DNA from: Lyophyllum atratum
Lineage: Eukaryota > Basidiomycota > Agaricomycetes > Agaricales > Lyophyllaceae
Reading direction: 5' to 3'
DNA length: 64,000 nt
Assembly (NCBI GenBank): GCA_014905825.1
Contig: JACGCN010000014.1
Coordinates: 1,178,001 to 1,242,000 of the forward strand
Position numbers and translations under genes: made by a program. Positions 1 to 10,300 of this stretch are shown one piece after another; the stretch's first letter is position 1; every line of letters begins with the position of its first letter. The notes below the pieces were generated by a model that saw only the letters and a list, made by a program, of their open reading frames with translations, had not been told where the DNA came from and ran no database searches.

Positions 1-2
1 GC

Positions 3-683
3 GAAGCTATAAACTCCGAATACGCCAATGACAACGGCCAGGTCCTCTACAAAGTCGAGACACCCCAGGCCTTAGGAACACGTACCTCGACCATAAGCAT
101 GGTCGTGGCCTTCGATGTTCCTCAGCGGGATGGCGAGCCCGACATGCACAATAGGTTCGCGCATCTCGCGGAAATAGAACATCATGTCCTCGGATCGTCT
201 ATCATGCGCTTTGGGGGCCAAGAGCATCAGACGAAGGACTTCTTCCGGAAGGAAGGCTTGAAGAACGGCGGCTTTTCGCGTTACGGACGGTGAGCCTCCA
301 TTTCGCTTTGTGCCTAGATTCTCTCTGAACCCAGGCCTTTGCGCCTTAATCTCCAGAAATCGCGTATGGACGGCATCCGACGGTAAAGAATACAAATGGC
401 TCCTCCGGTCTCTGAAATCAGAAGTGTGTAGGCTCAGTGCGCTTTTTTTTGCACATGATGGCTGACCCTGGCGACGCCGTTATCTTCACAGCTCGTCACC
501 AACCACAGCGAAGGAAAGACCATCGCGAAATCGCATCGCCGCGGTCTCGGTTTGATTGGACCTGTCAGTGAGGGATACCTCGAGATCCAACCGGAAGGGG
601 AACACATCGTACAAGAGATCCTGATTACCTTCATTTACGTCGAAAAGTACCGCAAGGAGAAGGAGCGGCCGTCCAAGTACTAA
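3..683 (+). CDS. DUF6593-domain protein, 5'-truncated by the window edge
   Basis: Three exons, 3-289, 357-423 and 492-683, joined by GT-AG introns that keep one frame; the start codon lies before base 1. The product reads NGQVLYKVETP, then TRTSTISM, HLAEIEHHVLGSSIMRFGG, NRVWTASDGKEYKW, and a C-terminal block ending FIYVEKYRKEKERPSKY. This order of a YKV..P strand, an I-E-H/W strand with R-F-G-G, a TA-S-DG-YKW block and a hydrophobic ITFIYVEK strand matches the DUF6593 family, a small beta-rich domain of unknown function expanded in Agaricomycetes. I estimate that 15-30 N-terminal residues are missing. The gene converges on the SLM1-like gene. Family identification is confident; no biochemical role is known to me. 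Confidence 0.8.
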
Positions 684-1353
684 TATGATGCACCAAAGTC
701 GGCTGGGGAGCTGTACTTGACCGATCCAGCTTCGAATTGTAACAAGTGCCTCAATGTGTTTATCAGAACTCTGTGAAGCCGCAGGCTCCAATGACTCGAC
801 CCTCATCCCCAACGTTCTTAGCCTGAGCTGCTCGTTGTCCGGTACGTCCCAAGACGTTGTGCTTAGACATTCCTGTTCGCCAGATGAACATACACAATTC
901 GACGGCGACTAGTAGTCTTATAGATAGTTGTATGCCGTACTTCCGATCCTTCAAGGTCGACATTCGCGCGAGATTGATGACAGTCTTGATATGAGAGGAC
1001 GGGCTGGCTTGATCATGGAGATATCGGACCCGTTTGAGAATACTGATGAATACTTGGTCAGAACCGCTGGGGCAGGGCCAGGGCAGATGCACCAGCATCT
1101 CGCCTCATCACGACAAAGAGACACGAGAACAGAGGAACAAATACCAGCACTAATGTAACACATACACACCGAAAGCAAAAGAAACCCACTATATACAACA
1201 GAAAGCGCACAAATACAGAAAGTCCGAGTCCACACACCCCATCGCTCACCGCATCCCCGGCACACCTCCATCATAGCTCGCCACGCCCACACCCACCCCA
1301 ACCGAAACAGCCCCAATCGTAGAGGAGACATACGGGTGCCCCTGTGCCAAGGT
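684..1353. other. Intergenic spacer between convergent genes
   Basis: This is 670 bp between the stop codon of the DUF6593 gene and the stop codon of the SLM1-like gene. It should contain both 3' UTRs. I see no coding exon, RNA gene or repeat in it. Confidence 0.5.
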
Positions 1354-3366
1354 TCATAACCCCTCCTTAAACTTGCTCTCGACCGGTTCGGGGCCGTTCC
1401 CCTCGAGAGGCGCAGCATCGTCCTGAGCGGCATGCGGCGCCCGACCCTCCGGCGCCTTTTCCTGCTGGCGCTTACTCGGCCTGCGCGACACGTCCGCTCC
1501 GGCACCGGTATCATCTCCCACTACGACGACATGTGCGTCGACGTGGGGTGCCTCGGGCGGCGGAGCATGTTTCTTCTCGATCTGGGGGTATAAGAGTTAC
1601 ATGATGTAGTAGCAGCGGGGTGACTAGGTACTGACAGCAAAGCCGTTGGGTCCGATCTCGACGCCCGAGTGTTTCTCGGGATGTGTGTAGGACGGCGGGT
1701 GCATATCCTCGCCCTCGCCTGCCTCTATGGCCTCGACGTACATCTCCTCTTCGTCCTGATCCTCCTGCTCTTCTTCTTCAACGCTGCTGCCTTCGTCCTC
1801 TTCGTCCTCCTCCTCGCTGACGTACCCGGCAGCCCTGACGGCGGCAGCGACGGGCCCGCTCCGCTCCATCTGCTCGCTCGCCACAAGATACCGCGCACAC
1901 AACATCCGGATATCATTCCACCACTCCATCATATCCTCCCTACTCCTCGCCCTGAAGCTCCACGCGTGCTGACCGCTCCTCAGGACCTTGAACGATCCCG
2001 TCTTGGTGGATCCCATCCCGTCCTTCCGTCCTTCAATGTGGAACTTATGTGACGTCGCGCGCAGGGAGCTCGGGGGGCCGAGGGTGCACGCAGGGAGGAA
2101 GAGGCTGAACATGGGCGTGATGCCCTCGTGCGTCGCGGGGTCGCTCGAGGCGTACTCGTGGAGGAAGCCAGCGGGGGTGAGGACAAAGTAGCTCTCGCGG
2201 TAGGTGCGTGTGAAGCGCTTCTTGCGCTCGAGGTGGCCGGTGTGCACGGGGATGACAGAGGGGTCGTCCCTGGAGGGGTATACGATGTGCTCGGGGTTAC
2301 GGAGGGGCGTTTCAGGATCGAGGAGGTGGTCGGAGCGTGCAGAAAAGGAGATCCATTCGCGGTCGGGAGCGAGGGCGGCCATGCGGGTGGAGAGGCCGCG
2401 GTAGATGTCTTGGATGGCGATGGAGGAACGGGACTGCCATTCGTCAAAGGTTTGCCAGGCAGACTGGATGGAGCGGACGATGCCCTCTTCGAAGTGGGCG
2501 CTGTTTTGCTGCATTATGATGATGGACTTTTGGAGGAGGTTCTCTTCGTGGACCTGCTTCTGGAGCTGGCGGGTAACGGCCAAGTTGGCGACGAAGCTGA
2601 GGAAGGTTGGTACGAGACGTTGAGGATGGGCAGAGTGACTCACGGGTCGGTCTTGTTGGTGACGCTCATGGGGGTGTTCTTGAAGGCAGATATGCTGCTG
2701 GCGAGTTCTCCGATGAGTTTGGCAGAGACTTCACGTTCCTTGGCGACGCTGGTGGCAAGTTTGCCAGTATCATTTTGGACGTTCTGTGTGCAAATTAATG
2801 AATATTCGGGGCGATAATGACGGCTACGGACCTTTATATGTGCCTTTATCTCTGTGCGCAGCTTCTGTAGATGTTGAACGATGGAGCTGTCTACGGTCCG
2901 ACCGAGGTTCGCATGCTGATCAGCGATAACGCGAGTCTTGTCACGGATTCCGTAGTAGACGTCCTGAGGACATGGGTGAGGAATGGAACGACAATTATGG
3001 ATATAACGCTGACCTGTAAACCGCCTTCGCCGAGAAACTGATTCCCCGATCGGAATGGGACTTGGATGACGGCGGCAAGCCTAGTCATCTCCTTGGCCGT
3101 GTTGTTCTCGATATCAGCTATACCCTGGAAATATGTGAGAGAGGGCTTGGATGGGAAAGGGAGAGTAGTACCTCAAAGTAGGCTATGAGCTGCTTTACAA
3201 TAGCCTTCCATGCGACGAACCGCTCGATCAGGACATCGGACGGTCTTAGATCCTGCGGGGCGACGTTCTTCTTAATAAGCGACTGGTTTCTGGATATAGT
3301 CGAGCCCTGTTTGCTGGCTCGCGAGATCGACGTCGCGCGGGAGAGGGACAGAGTTTCGTGGTTCAT
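1354..3366 (-). CDS. SLM1/SLM2-type BAR-PH protein (TORC2 pathway, plasma membrane)
   Basis: Six exons on the minus strand: 3366-3172, 3124-3014, 2963-2832, 2783-2644, 2596-1636 and 1581-1354, giving about 588 aa. The N-terminal half reads VLIERFVAWKAIVKQLIAYFE, then ADIENNTAKEMTRLA and VPFRSGNQFLGEGGLQ, the conserved helical BAR-like region of the Slm family. Residues about 310-430 form a PH domain, starting GHLERKKRFTRTYRESYFVL and closing at WWNDIRML. An acidic stretch follows, and a lysine/glutamate-rich tail ends in EPVESKFKEGL. In yeast Slm1/2 bind PI(4,5)P2 and link TORC2 to eisosomes, actin and calcineurin; function here is by homology. The last intron uses donor GTCAGT; without splicing the protein would stop about 4 codons later. 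It is divergent from PHO88. Confidence 0.9.
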
Positions 3367-3497
3367 CGTGGTTCGAGATTGACCACTTGGAGACTGACGT
3401 CACGCCCCAATCCAGCCAGACGTAAACAGAACACAACAGGCCAGCGACACGTCTCACGAAAAAAGCAACACTTGTCACACTACACTTGACTAACACC
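3367..3497. promoter_or_regulatory. Divergent promoter between SLM1-like and PHO88 genes
   Basis: Only 131 bp separate the two start codons, so both genes must be transcribed from this interval or from within each other's 5' region. I see no clear TATA box. Co-regulation is an inference from the short spacing. Confidence 0.45.
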
Positions 3498-4556
3498 ATG
3501 AACTCTGGCATGCAGAACCTCGTCATCTCCCTCGGCGCCATGCAATGTCAGTTCACTCCTAAACCCACCCAGCTCGGCTGACTCTTCCTAGTGGCCCGGA
3601 AGATTCCCTTCGAGGACCCGGATGTCCTCAACTATGTCCGCATCGCCTATGTCACCGTCCAGGTCCTCGTCCTTGCCACATATTACTACGTCTCTCTCAA
3701 GGTACGCTCCCTTCTCCTTTCCTATTTGCTCTTCTCAAACCCACTCGCCTTAGATCAAAAAGAAGAATGACCAGACCGTCCTCAAATACGGTCGGTCTCC
3801 ACCCCATTTCCCCATATCAACTTGCTAACCTTCATTCTACAGTCGAGGCTCCCGGTCCCATGGCACGTCCTCTCCATCATGATTTTTCCCAAAATGCTGA
3901 CCCTCCGACAGTCACAAGAACCCGGTACCCTCGTCACCACGACCATACGCGACTACGACCTCTCGGAGACATCCAAACTCGTACGTCCCTCCTCCATCTC
4001 ACCTTACTCGCCCTTATGACCCCCTGTCAGCTCCGCGCAGCCTACATGGGCGTCGCTATGATGGGCTTCATGCACATATACCTCAAGTACACACAGCCCC
4101 TGTTCATCCAGGCGCTCATGGGCCTCAAGAACCTCTACGACGCCAAGCTAGTCGCCATCCACGTCTTGGGCAAGAAACCAGAGGGAGAGCTCAAGAGGCC
4201 TTTCAAGTCTGCCGGCATGTTTGGCTGTGAGTCCATTTTTCTGTCGTCCGTGTTTCCTCCTCCTCTTCGAATTCTCTTGCCACGCCGTTCTCTCCCCTCC
4301 CTACCCGCCTCTTCCTTCCTTCCCAGCCACCTATCAAGACTTCCGTTATCACGATCGCATGAACCGCTGCATCGATTCTTTTTCGCTGCACGCGACGAAC
4401 GACTACATATTCCGTTCCTCGACTTCTGCTCTTTCATCGCTTCACCGTTGAACCTGACTAACCCCCTTCTAAACAGCCGCCCCTACGGGCCCCGCCACGG
4501 ACGCCGCTTCTATCGCCGAGGCCGAGAAACGTGTTGGCGCCAAGAAGGAGGATTAG
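3498..4556 (+). CDS. PHO88: PHO88/SND3 ER membrane protein targeting factor
   Basis: Seven exons: 3498-3546, 3592-3701, 3754-3790, 3843-3862, 3912-3980, 4031-4226 and 4477-4556, giving 186 aa, the usual length for this family. It reads MNSGMQNLVISLGAMQLARK, a hydrophobic segment YVTVQVLVLATYYYVSLK, then KKKNDQTVLKYVEAPGPM, DYDLSETSKLLRAAYMGVAM, a second hydrophobic segment, YLKYTQPLFIQALMGLKNLY and a charged C-terminus ending EKRVGAKKED. Pho88 (Snd3) is an ER membrane protein of the SND pathway, which inserts proteins with internal or C-terminal membrane anchors; it was first linked to phosphate transport. The intron after codon PM begins GCACGT, so it is a GC-AG intron: no GT alternative nearby keeps the conserved frame. 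Identification is strong. Confidence 0.93.
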
Positions 4557-4860
4557 ACCACCCGCCCCCCTTATTTACTGCATGTCCGCCGAGGTGTTTA
4601 GAGTTACAGGGCTCCTTGTCAGGTGTACAAAATATTCCTTTATCTTTTGGATAATCGTAATACCTTCTTTTGGTGTCGCCGTTTGTTCGAACTTTTCCAT
4701 AGGGCGGCCATGTTCGGCGCGCGGGCTTCACGTCCGCTTTTGACCTCGTGGCCATTCCAAGGTTGCCATCACAGGTGCGCTTTTAAATCGGAAGGTCGTG
4801 AAAGAAATTTCAAGGGCAAGGCGGATCGACCTCGGCCACGGGTAGGATTCCGTGGTCGCG

Positions 4861-5388
4861 ACGGCAAGTCCAGGAATTTTAGATCGCGCAGGGTTTGATC
4901 TGAGGAACAGCTCTGCCTTCTATTCCCTCAAGAGAGCACAGCTCAACCAGCTATGCAGCGCGCACGGGGTCAAGGCAAACGGAACGAATGAAGCCCTCAT
5001 AGCTCGTTTGCAGGCCAAAATTTCTCAGGTCCCGGGCGCGTTCTGGGCGCGTTCTCGCCCCCAATGTATCTCCATTTGCGTCTGCCCCAGCAACGGTAGC
5101 CGATCGTGGCCGTCCCACGACCTGAGCAACAACGCCGACAGCCTCGGCTCGCATGCCCAACTACTACGGCAGTACGGCCTGTCCAACATATCACCAGCCA
5201 TCAGTGTCCAAGCTCAGCCCACCCCAGCCCTAGTTCGACGGCACCGCTATAATCGGGTCGATGTTTCAGTAGTGGGATGGCCGCACCTTTTTGGGATCGG
5301 GCTGGTAGACCAGCGGCGCCAGGCATCCCTGCCAGACGGACACATTGGGGCCAACAAACAGAAGCAGGCATGTCCAACCTCCTGTTAA
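4861..5388 (+). pseudogene. SAP-domain gene remnant
   Basis: One open frame contains a recognisable SAP motif (SAF-A/B, Acinus, PIAS), a helix-loop-helix DNA-binding module: FYSLKRAQLNQLCSAHGVKA followed by NGTNEALIARLQ. The frame is preceded by an in-frame TAG at 4843-4845 and has no ATG before the SAP motif, so either an upstream exon is missed or the start was lost. After the motif the sequence becomes unlike protein (runs of Arg/Ser/Gln), which suggests frame loss. I treat it as a decayed gene; an expressed gene with a missed first exon is the alternative. Confidence 0.4.
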
Positions 5389-5809
5389 TCGACCACATCG
5401 TCCTGCATCGAACGATGTATGCCGAACGCATGATTCGAGGTGTATTATGATCAGACGGACGATAAGAGGCAGGATGGCTATGGGTGCTCGTTGCCGACTC
5501 TAAGGAATATTCATCGATATTAGAGATCTCCCGAGAACCGATGGATAGAACTTCTAGTTTTACCGGCGGGTTCTTCCTAAAGCAAAGCTCACGAGTTAGT
5601 TGCTAGTTGCACAAGGTCAAGACAAGATGACACACGTAGCCCCCGAACGGAAATGGCGGTGATGGCGATGTGACTGTTCGCCGCCATGGAAGAGGAATGT
5701 TCGACGACGACAGTGCTAGTAGGGGAAGGCTAAGGTGAGAGGAAGGCGCCCGGCGTCGAGGGGGTTCAACAGAAGATAAGAACGATGATTCCATTCCATT
5801 CATTCGATA
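5389..5809. other. Non-coding spacer
   Basis: Between the SAP remnant and the next gene I see only short overlapping frames without a supported splice pattern. It should include the 3' UTR of the minus-strand gene that ends at 5810. Confidence 0.4.
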
Positions 5810-6667
5810 TCAATACATAGACAAAAAACTACGGAATTTTTCGCGGCGAGTCCCTTCAGAATCGTCAGGGAGAATTCCGAAGTCGTCGTTATAAAAAACG
5901 ATGAGGTTGACGATGTCATCGCGGGTATAGTCTGCGATCCTGGGGTTGAAGGCGGCTGGCACATCTCCGATGGCTGCTGGCTGGGGCGGTGCGGCTAGCC
6001 CACGTCGCCGTGTGGCAGCAAGCGCACGGGCGACACCGTCACCTGGGATCTATAGCCATAGCCGTGTATCGTGAGGAGGCAGTTGATTGATATGATATTT
6101 TGAGACACTTACCGTTTTCTGCAGAGGTTCGCAGCGCTCAGGCAGCGTCCGCATGTTGCGTCCGATGATGCGATGGTTGTGCGTCGTTGCGGCGATCAAG
6201 GTGTTTGTTTCTGAGATTGTTTCGAGTCGTTGCAGGATTCGGGCTAGGGTTTCTTGAAGGTTGAGAGGAGCATATTGTGCTGCTGCATCTAAGACAAGGG
6301 ATGGTCAGATAATATAGCTATAACCGGAGAATTGACTCAGAGGAAGGACGTACGCGCTCCTTCGACTGCCCGAACTCGCAATTCTGCGCTCTGCACCGCC
6401 GCACGGGTCACCGCAGGATTCTGGCCGGACTCTATGACAGAATCAAGTTCAATCAACGCATTGAAGAGGCAGCTGGTATGAATTCTTACCTTCGATGCCC
6501 TTCAAAGTCGTTGCAACGGCTTTCGCATGGGTGAGGTCTTCGGGTGCGATCCGGCTATCTGCAGCAATCGCGCGGTTGAGATCCACATTTCCGAGGATAT
6601 CAGGCAGTGTTGGGTTGACCTGGCGAACGCTCGGGATTGGATGCATGTAGCGTTGGTTCGCAGCCAT
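5810..6667 (-). CDS. Hypothetical protein, four exons
   Basis: Four exons on the minus strand, 6667-6490, 6431-6354, 6288-6113 and 6049-5810, join in frame to 223 aa. The product starts MAANQRYMHPIPSVRQVNP. It has a helical centre (LQETLARILQRLETISETN, then NHRIIGRNMRTLPERCEPLQ) and a C-terminal segment RDDIVNLIVFYNDDFGILPD before the stop. There are no signal peptide or membrane segments. I recognise no named domain; the NHRI-GRN-R pattern recurs in uncharacterised basidiomycete proteins as far as I recall. Four consecutive in-frame introns with good GTAAG-type donors make it a real gene. The last acceptor could also be the AG 7 nt downstream, but only CTATAG keeps the long C-terminal frame. 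Confidence 0.7.
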
Positions 6668-7317
6668 GGTGGATCACTGGCAGTGGATGTGGCTCAACAA
6701 GCTCGTTGATGGGTGGCAGTTGGATCACAACAGACTCACGTGATACTGATTTCCAATCACGATCATCATCGACAAATGTTGTATGCAACTTGTATGTACC
6801 ATCTTCTCCTCAGCGACCTTGCAATCCTGCAGAGAAGGTTCGTCTTTCGCTCGTCCCGCCGCACGGGCTTGACCGAGGAGAGCTGATCTTCCATAGATGA
6901 TCCTGCAGTATCGTGCCCCCCCCCCCCCCCCCCCCCCCCCCGACGTCGGACCTGGCCCTTCTCTGCCCATACGGAATACAAAGAATCAATGATATGGCTA
7001 CGACGAGGTTTTCTGAGTTGGGAGGTATGCTGCGTGGGGTAGAGTGCCTTGGTGCATCTACATCTCGGTAAAGTGTATGATCGTCAGCAAGGAGCAGAGC
7101 TACGATGGAGGGTCTTGGTTTGGGCTCAGCATGGATCCAGGTGCGATCAATACGTTCTTTTTCCCAAAGCTTCGCGACTCATCGGATTACCCCTCAGCCC
7201 CTTCGTCACTATCTCCGCTCACGCCGGGCTTGCACCGTTGACGACACTTCTCCGCCTCCCGCCCCAGTGGTACTTCCCGAAACACCGCCCCGTCTCGTTG
7301 CGTCTCCGCTCCCTGCG
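6668..7317. other. Upstream region of two divergent genes with a poly-C tract
   Basis: This interval lies between the minus-strand hypothetical gene and the first good ATG of the TBC gene. It contains the C36 tract. An alternative in-frame ATG at 7105 would extend the TBC protein by 71 residues that read like non-conserved sequence. Confidence 0.4.
6916..6951. repeat. 36-nt C homopolymer
   Basis: An uninterrupted run of 36 C residues (G36 on the minus strand). Such a tract is slippage-prone and may form G-quadruplex or i-motif structure. Its true length is uncertain in any assembly. Confidence 0.95.
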
Positions 7318-10300
7318 ATGGAAAACATACGGCCAACACATACATACAACGCGGCGCCCGGCCCGACACACGAGGTTCGATCATCCTATGCCTCATCCCG
7401 ACAGACCTCCATCCTCTCCACCTACTCACAAGACACCATCAACGAAGACGACGACGACGACGACGACTCGCCCCTCGTCCACCTCACTCCTACCCGCAAC
7501 CCCGCTCTCTCCTCGTCACCCATCCCCATCTCCCCCACCACATCCGCTACCCCCGCCACCACCACCACCTCGTCCCCACCCACCGCAGGCTTCCCCGACA
7601 CGAGCACCAGCACCTACTTCGACACCTCCCGCATCTCCCTCGCCCTCTCCGATGGCGAAGTCGGCATCGGCCTCTCCCTCCTCCAAGACCTCACAGACGG
7701 GGGTTCCTACGATTCCTGGTCCGATTCGGATTCAGATTCCGGTTCGGGGCAGGTGAGGAGGCGCCCGAGTCGGAAGGGGAGTAAGCGCTCCAATGCCCGT
7801 CTATCCGCTGCGGGCGATCCAGGTGCTGTGATGGGAGGGGGGGAAAGGCTGGGTGCGTGGAGGGAGAGTGTGCTTAGCCAGGGGAGCGCGTATAGTCGGA
7901 CTAGCGATGAGGGGTTGGGGTATGAGGATACGGAGACGGGGCATAGCACGCAAGCGGGAGTCCTGAGCGAGCTGGATGCGGATATCACACAGACGCAGAA
8001 CGCGTTTCTCCACCTCGATTCTTCCGTCACCACCACCACCACCACCACCACCTCCTCTTCTGCACTGGTGTCCCTGCGCAACTCCCCTGCACGTTCACCG
8101 CCGGCGGAGCAGATGACCTTCCCGCCTGTAGCCCCGCTCTCCCCGTCGAGAGGAAGGTTCGGGCAGGCGGTAAAGCAGGACGTGTACGCGTTCCCGCCGC
8201 CCCCCACGCATACGCCCAAACTCTCTTTGTCCCAGTCTCACAGTCTCTCCAAGGCTACTGGCGCGGCCTTCACCAATCCTTTCACAGGCGCCGGGATATC
8301 CCAGTCAACCACCTACACCACCACCACCACCACCACCACCACCTCCCCACCCACCTCATTCAGCGCCCTAGACGACTACGAGCCCACCCGCCGCCCCTCC
8401 CTCGCCCCCTCCTCCTCCACTTCGGGCGGCTCAGACTGGGAGGGGGCGGCGGCGGCGGATATATATGATGATTATCGGTATTCGAGGTTTTCGATGGCGT
8501 CGCGGGTGAGTAGTTCGAGGAGGGTGTCGGGGGGGTCGAGGTATGGAGGGGCTGGGGGGGGAGGGGAGTGGCCGCCTTTTGTGGATGATCCGGAGGCGAG
8601 GGGGAGGGCGGATTCGGGGGTGGGGGTGGGGACGGGGGTGGGGGTTGGGGTGGGGAGGCCGAGTGTGGATGGGGGGGCGGTGAGGACAAGGGAGAGGAGT
8701 AATACGAATGCGAGTATTGGGCCGGGTTCTGGGAGTGTTGCGTCCCCGCCGTCTGTGGGTACAACGGCGATTCGGACACGCTCGAGGTCGAACACGAACG
8801 CGAGTCTCGGGCCGGGTCCTGTCAGTCTCGCATCCCCGCCGTCTGTGGGCACACCGCTCCCACCGCCACCCCCGCCACCCTTGGAGTCTGAGTCGAAGTC
8901 GTCGGGGCATGGGAAGACGGATTCGGAGAGTGACGCGTCGGTGTATACGCAGCCCTCGCCCCTTGTGGATGGGTCGTTCACGGGTACAAGTGCACCCGCC
9001 CCGCCCCGGACGTCGTCGCTCGGACCCAACGGGAGCCTTCACAGACCCGCGCCGCTTAAGCTTGGGGCTGGGGCTTCGCATGCTGGGGTGCAGGGGCCAC
9101 CACCGCGCTCGCCGCTGTTGCATACGACGTGGGGGTCGCCTTTGTCGTCGCCAGCGCTGCAGAAGCCTAATGGCGGATTTGCTGTCTTGGGGGCCTCTGA
9201 CACTAAGGGCGGGCACGGGGCCTTGGATTCGCCGCCGTCGTCGGCTGCTTCGAATACGGGGTACACGGGGACTGGGGAGGGATTCAGGGTGGGAGGGGGA
9301 GTGGCTAGTGCGAGTGCGGGTGGGGCGTATTTCCCGGCGGGGGAGTCGGGGATGGGGGGGATGGCGAGTGCGATGAGGCAGAGGCTTGAGGTGGAGAGGA
9401 AGCCGTCGGTGGAGGTGGAGAGGGGGGTGGAAGAAAGGGCGAGGAGGATTGTTGTGGAGGAGGAGGAGGAGGAGGAGGAGGGGGAGGATGAGGTTGTTAT
9501 TGGGGATGTGTCGTTTGGGTCGAGTGTGGCGACTGAGCGGGGAGAGGAGAGGGAGAGGGAGGGGGATGCGTCGGTGGGGGCGGTGATGCATGAGTCGCCG
9601 TCGTTGTCGTCGTCGCCCGAGCTGTTGGTGCAGGGGCGGCTGGCACCGTTGGGTGTCGCGGATAAGCGAAGTCCGAGCGTTTCGAGCGGGGAGGAGGGGA
9701 GGCAGGGTGTTCCTATCGTATCGAATCCACGAATCCACCTCCGTCGCAGGCTCACCTTGGCACCCCGGCCCTCAGCACATTGCGTCCACCGTCCTCGACC
9801 ACATCATCCCCGTCGCCTTCGCATCTCCGCCCCACCCTCTCAGAGATCCGCCCAGACGGCCAGCGCCGCTCCCTCTTCCTACCCCATCCCAACGCCCCCA
9901 AGGCGCCCGCAGCGCACTCCCCCGGCCCCATGTACATGGTCCAGCAGCAGCCCCCACCGCATCCCCCGCAGCACCACCAGATTCGGGGCGGGGTGATGCA
10001 GACGATACGGATGGCGCTGGCGGGGCAGGGGCCGCAGCACGGCCCGAGGGGAAGGGGGCCGACGATTTATGGAGTGACGATGGAGGATCTGGGGGCTGCG
10101 ATGGGGCCTGTGCTGATGCAGTTTAGTTTGAACCCTGCGCCTGCTACGGCGCCTCCGGGGGGTGTTGCTGTGATGGCGCCCGCTGTGAAGGTTAGTGGGC
10201 CGGCGGGTGGGGGTGTGCAGGTTCAAATCGTGGCGCCGACGCCGATTAGGAGGGTTGGGTCGATGGCGAGCTTGGATATGGCGGCGGGAAGGGAGCAGGT

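Noticed and set aside
4852..4860. Start of the SAP gene at 4852
   Set aside because: The codon there is GTG, not ATG, and an in-frame stop lies just upstream.
8431..9755. Long minus-strand frames of 185-435 residues opposite the TBC gene
   Set aside because: They are low-complexity shadows of GC-rich coding sequence; the plus-strand frame continues into a conserved TBC domain.
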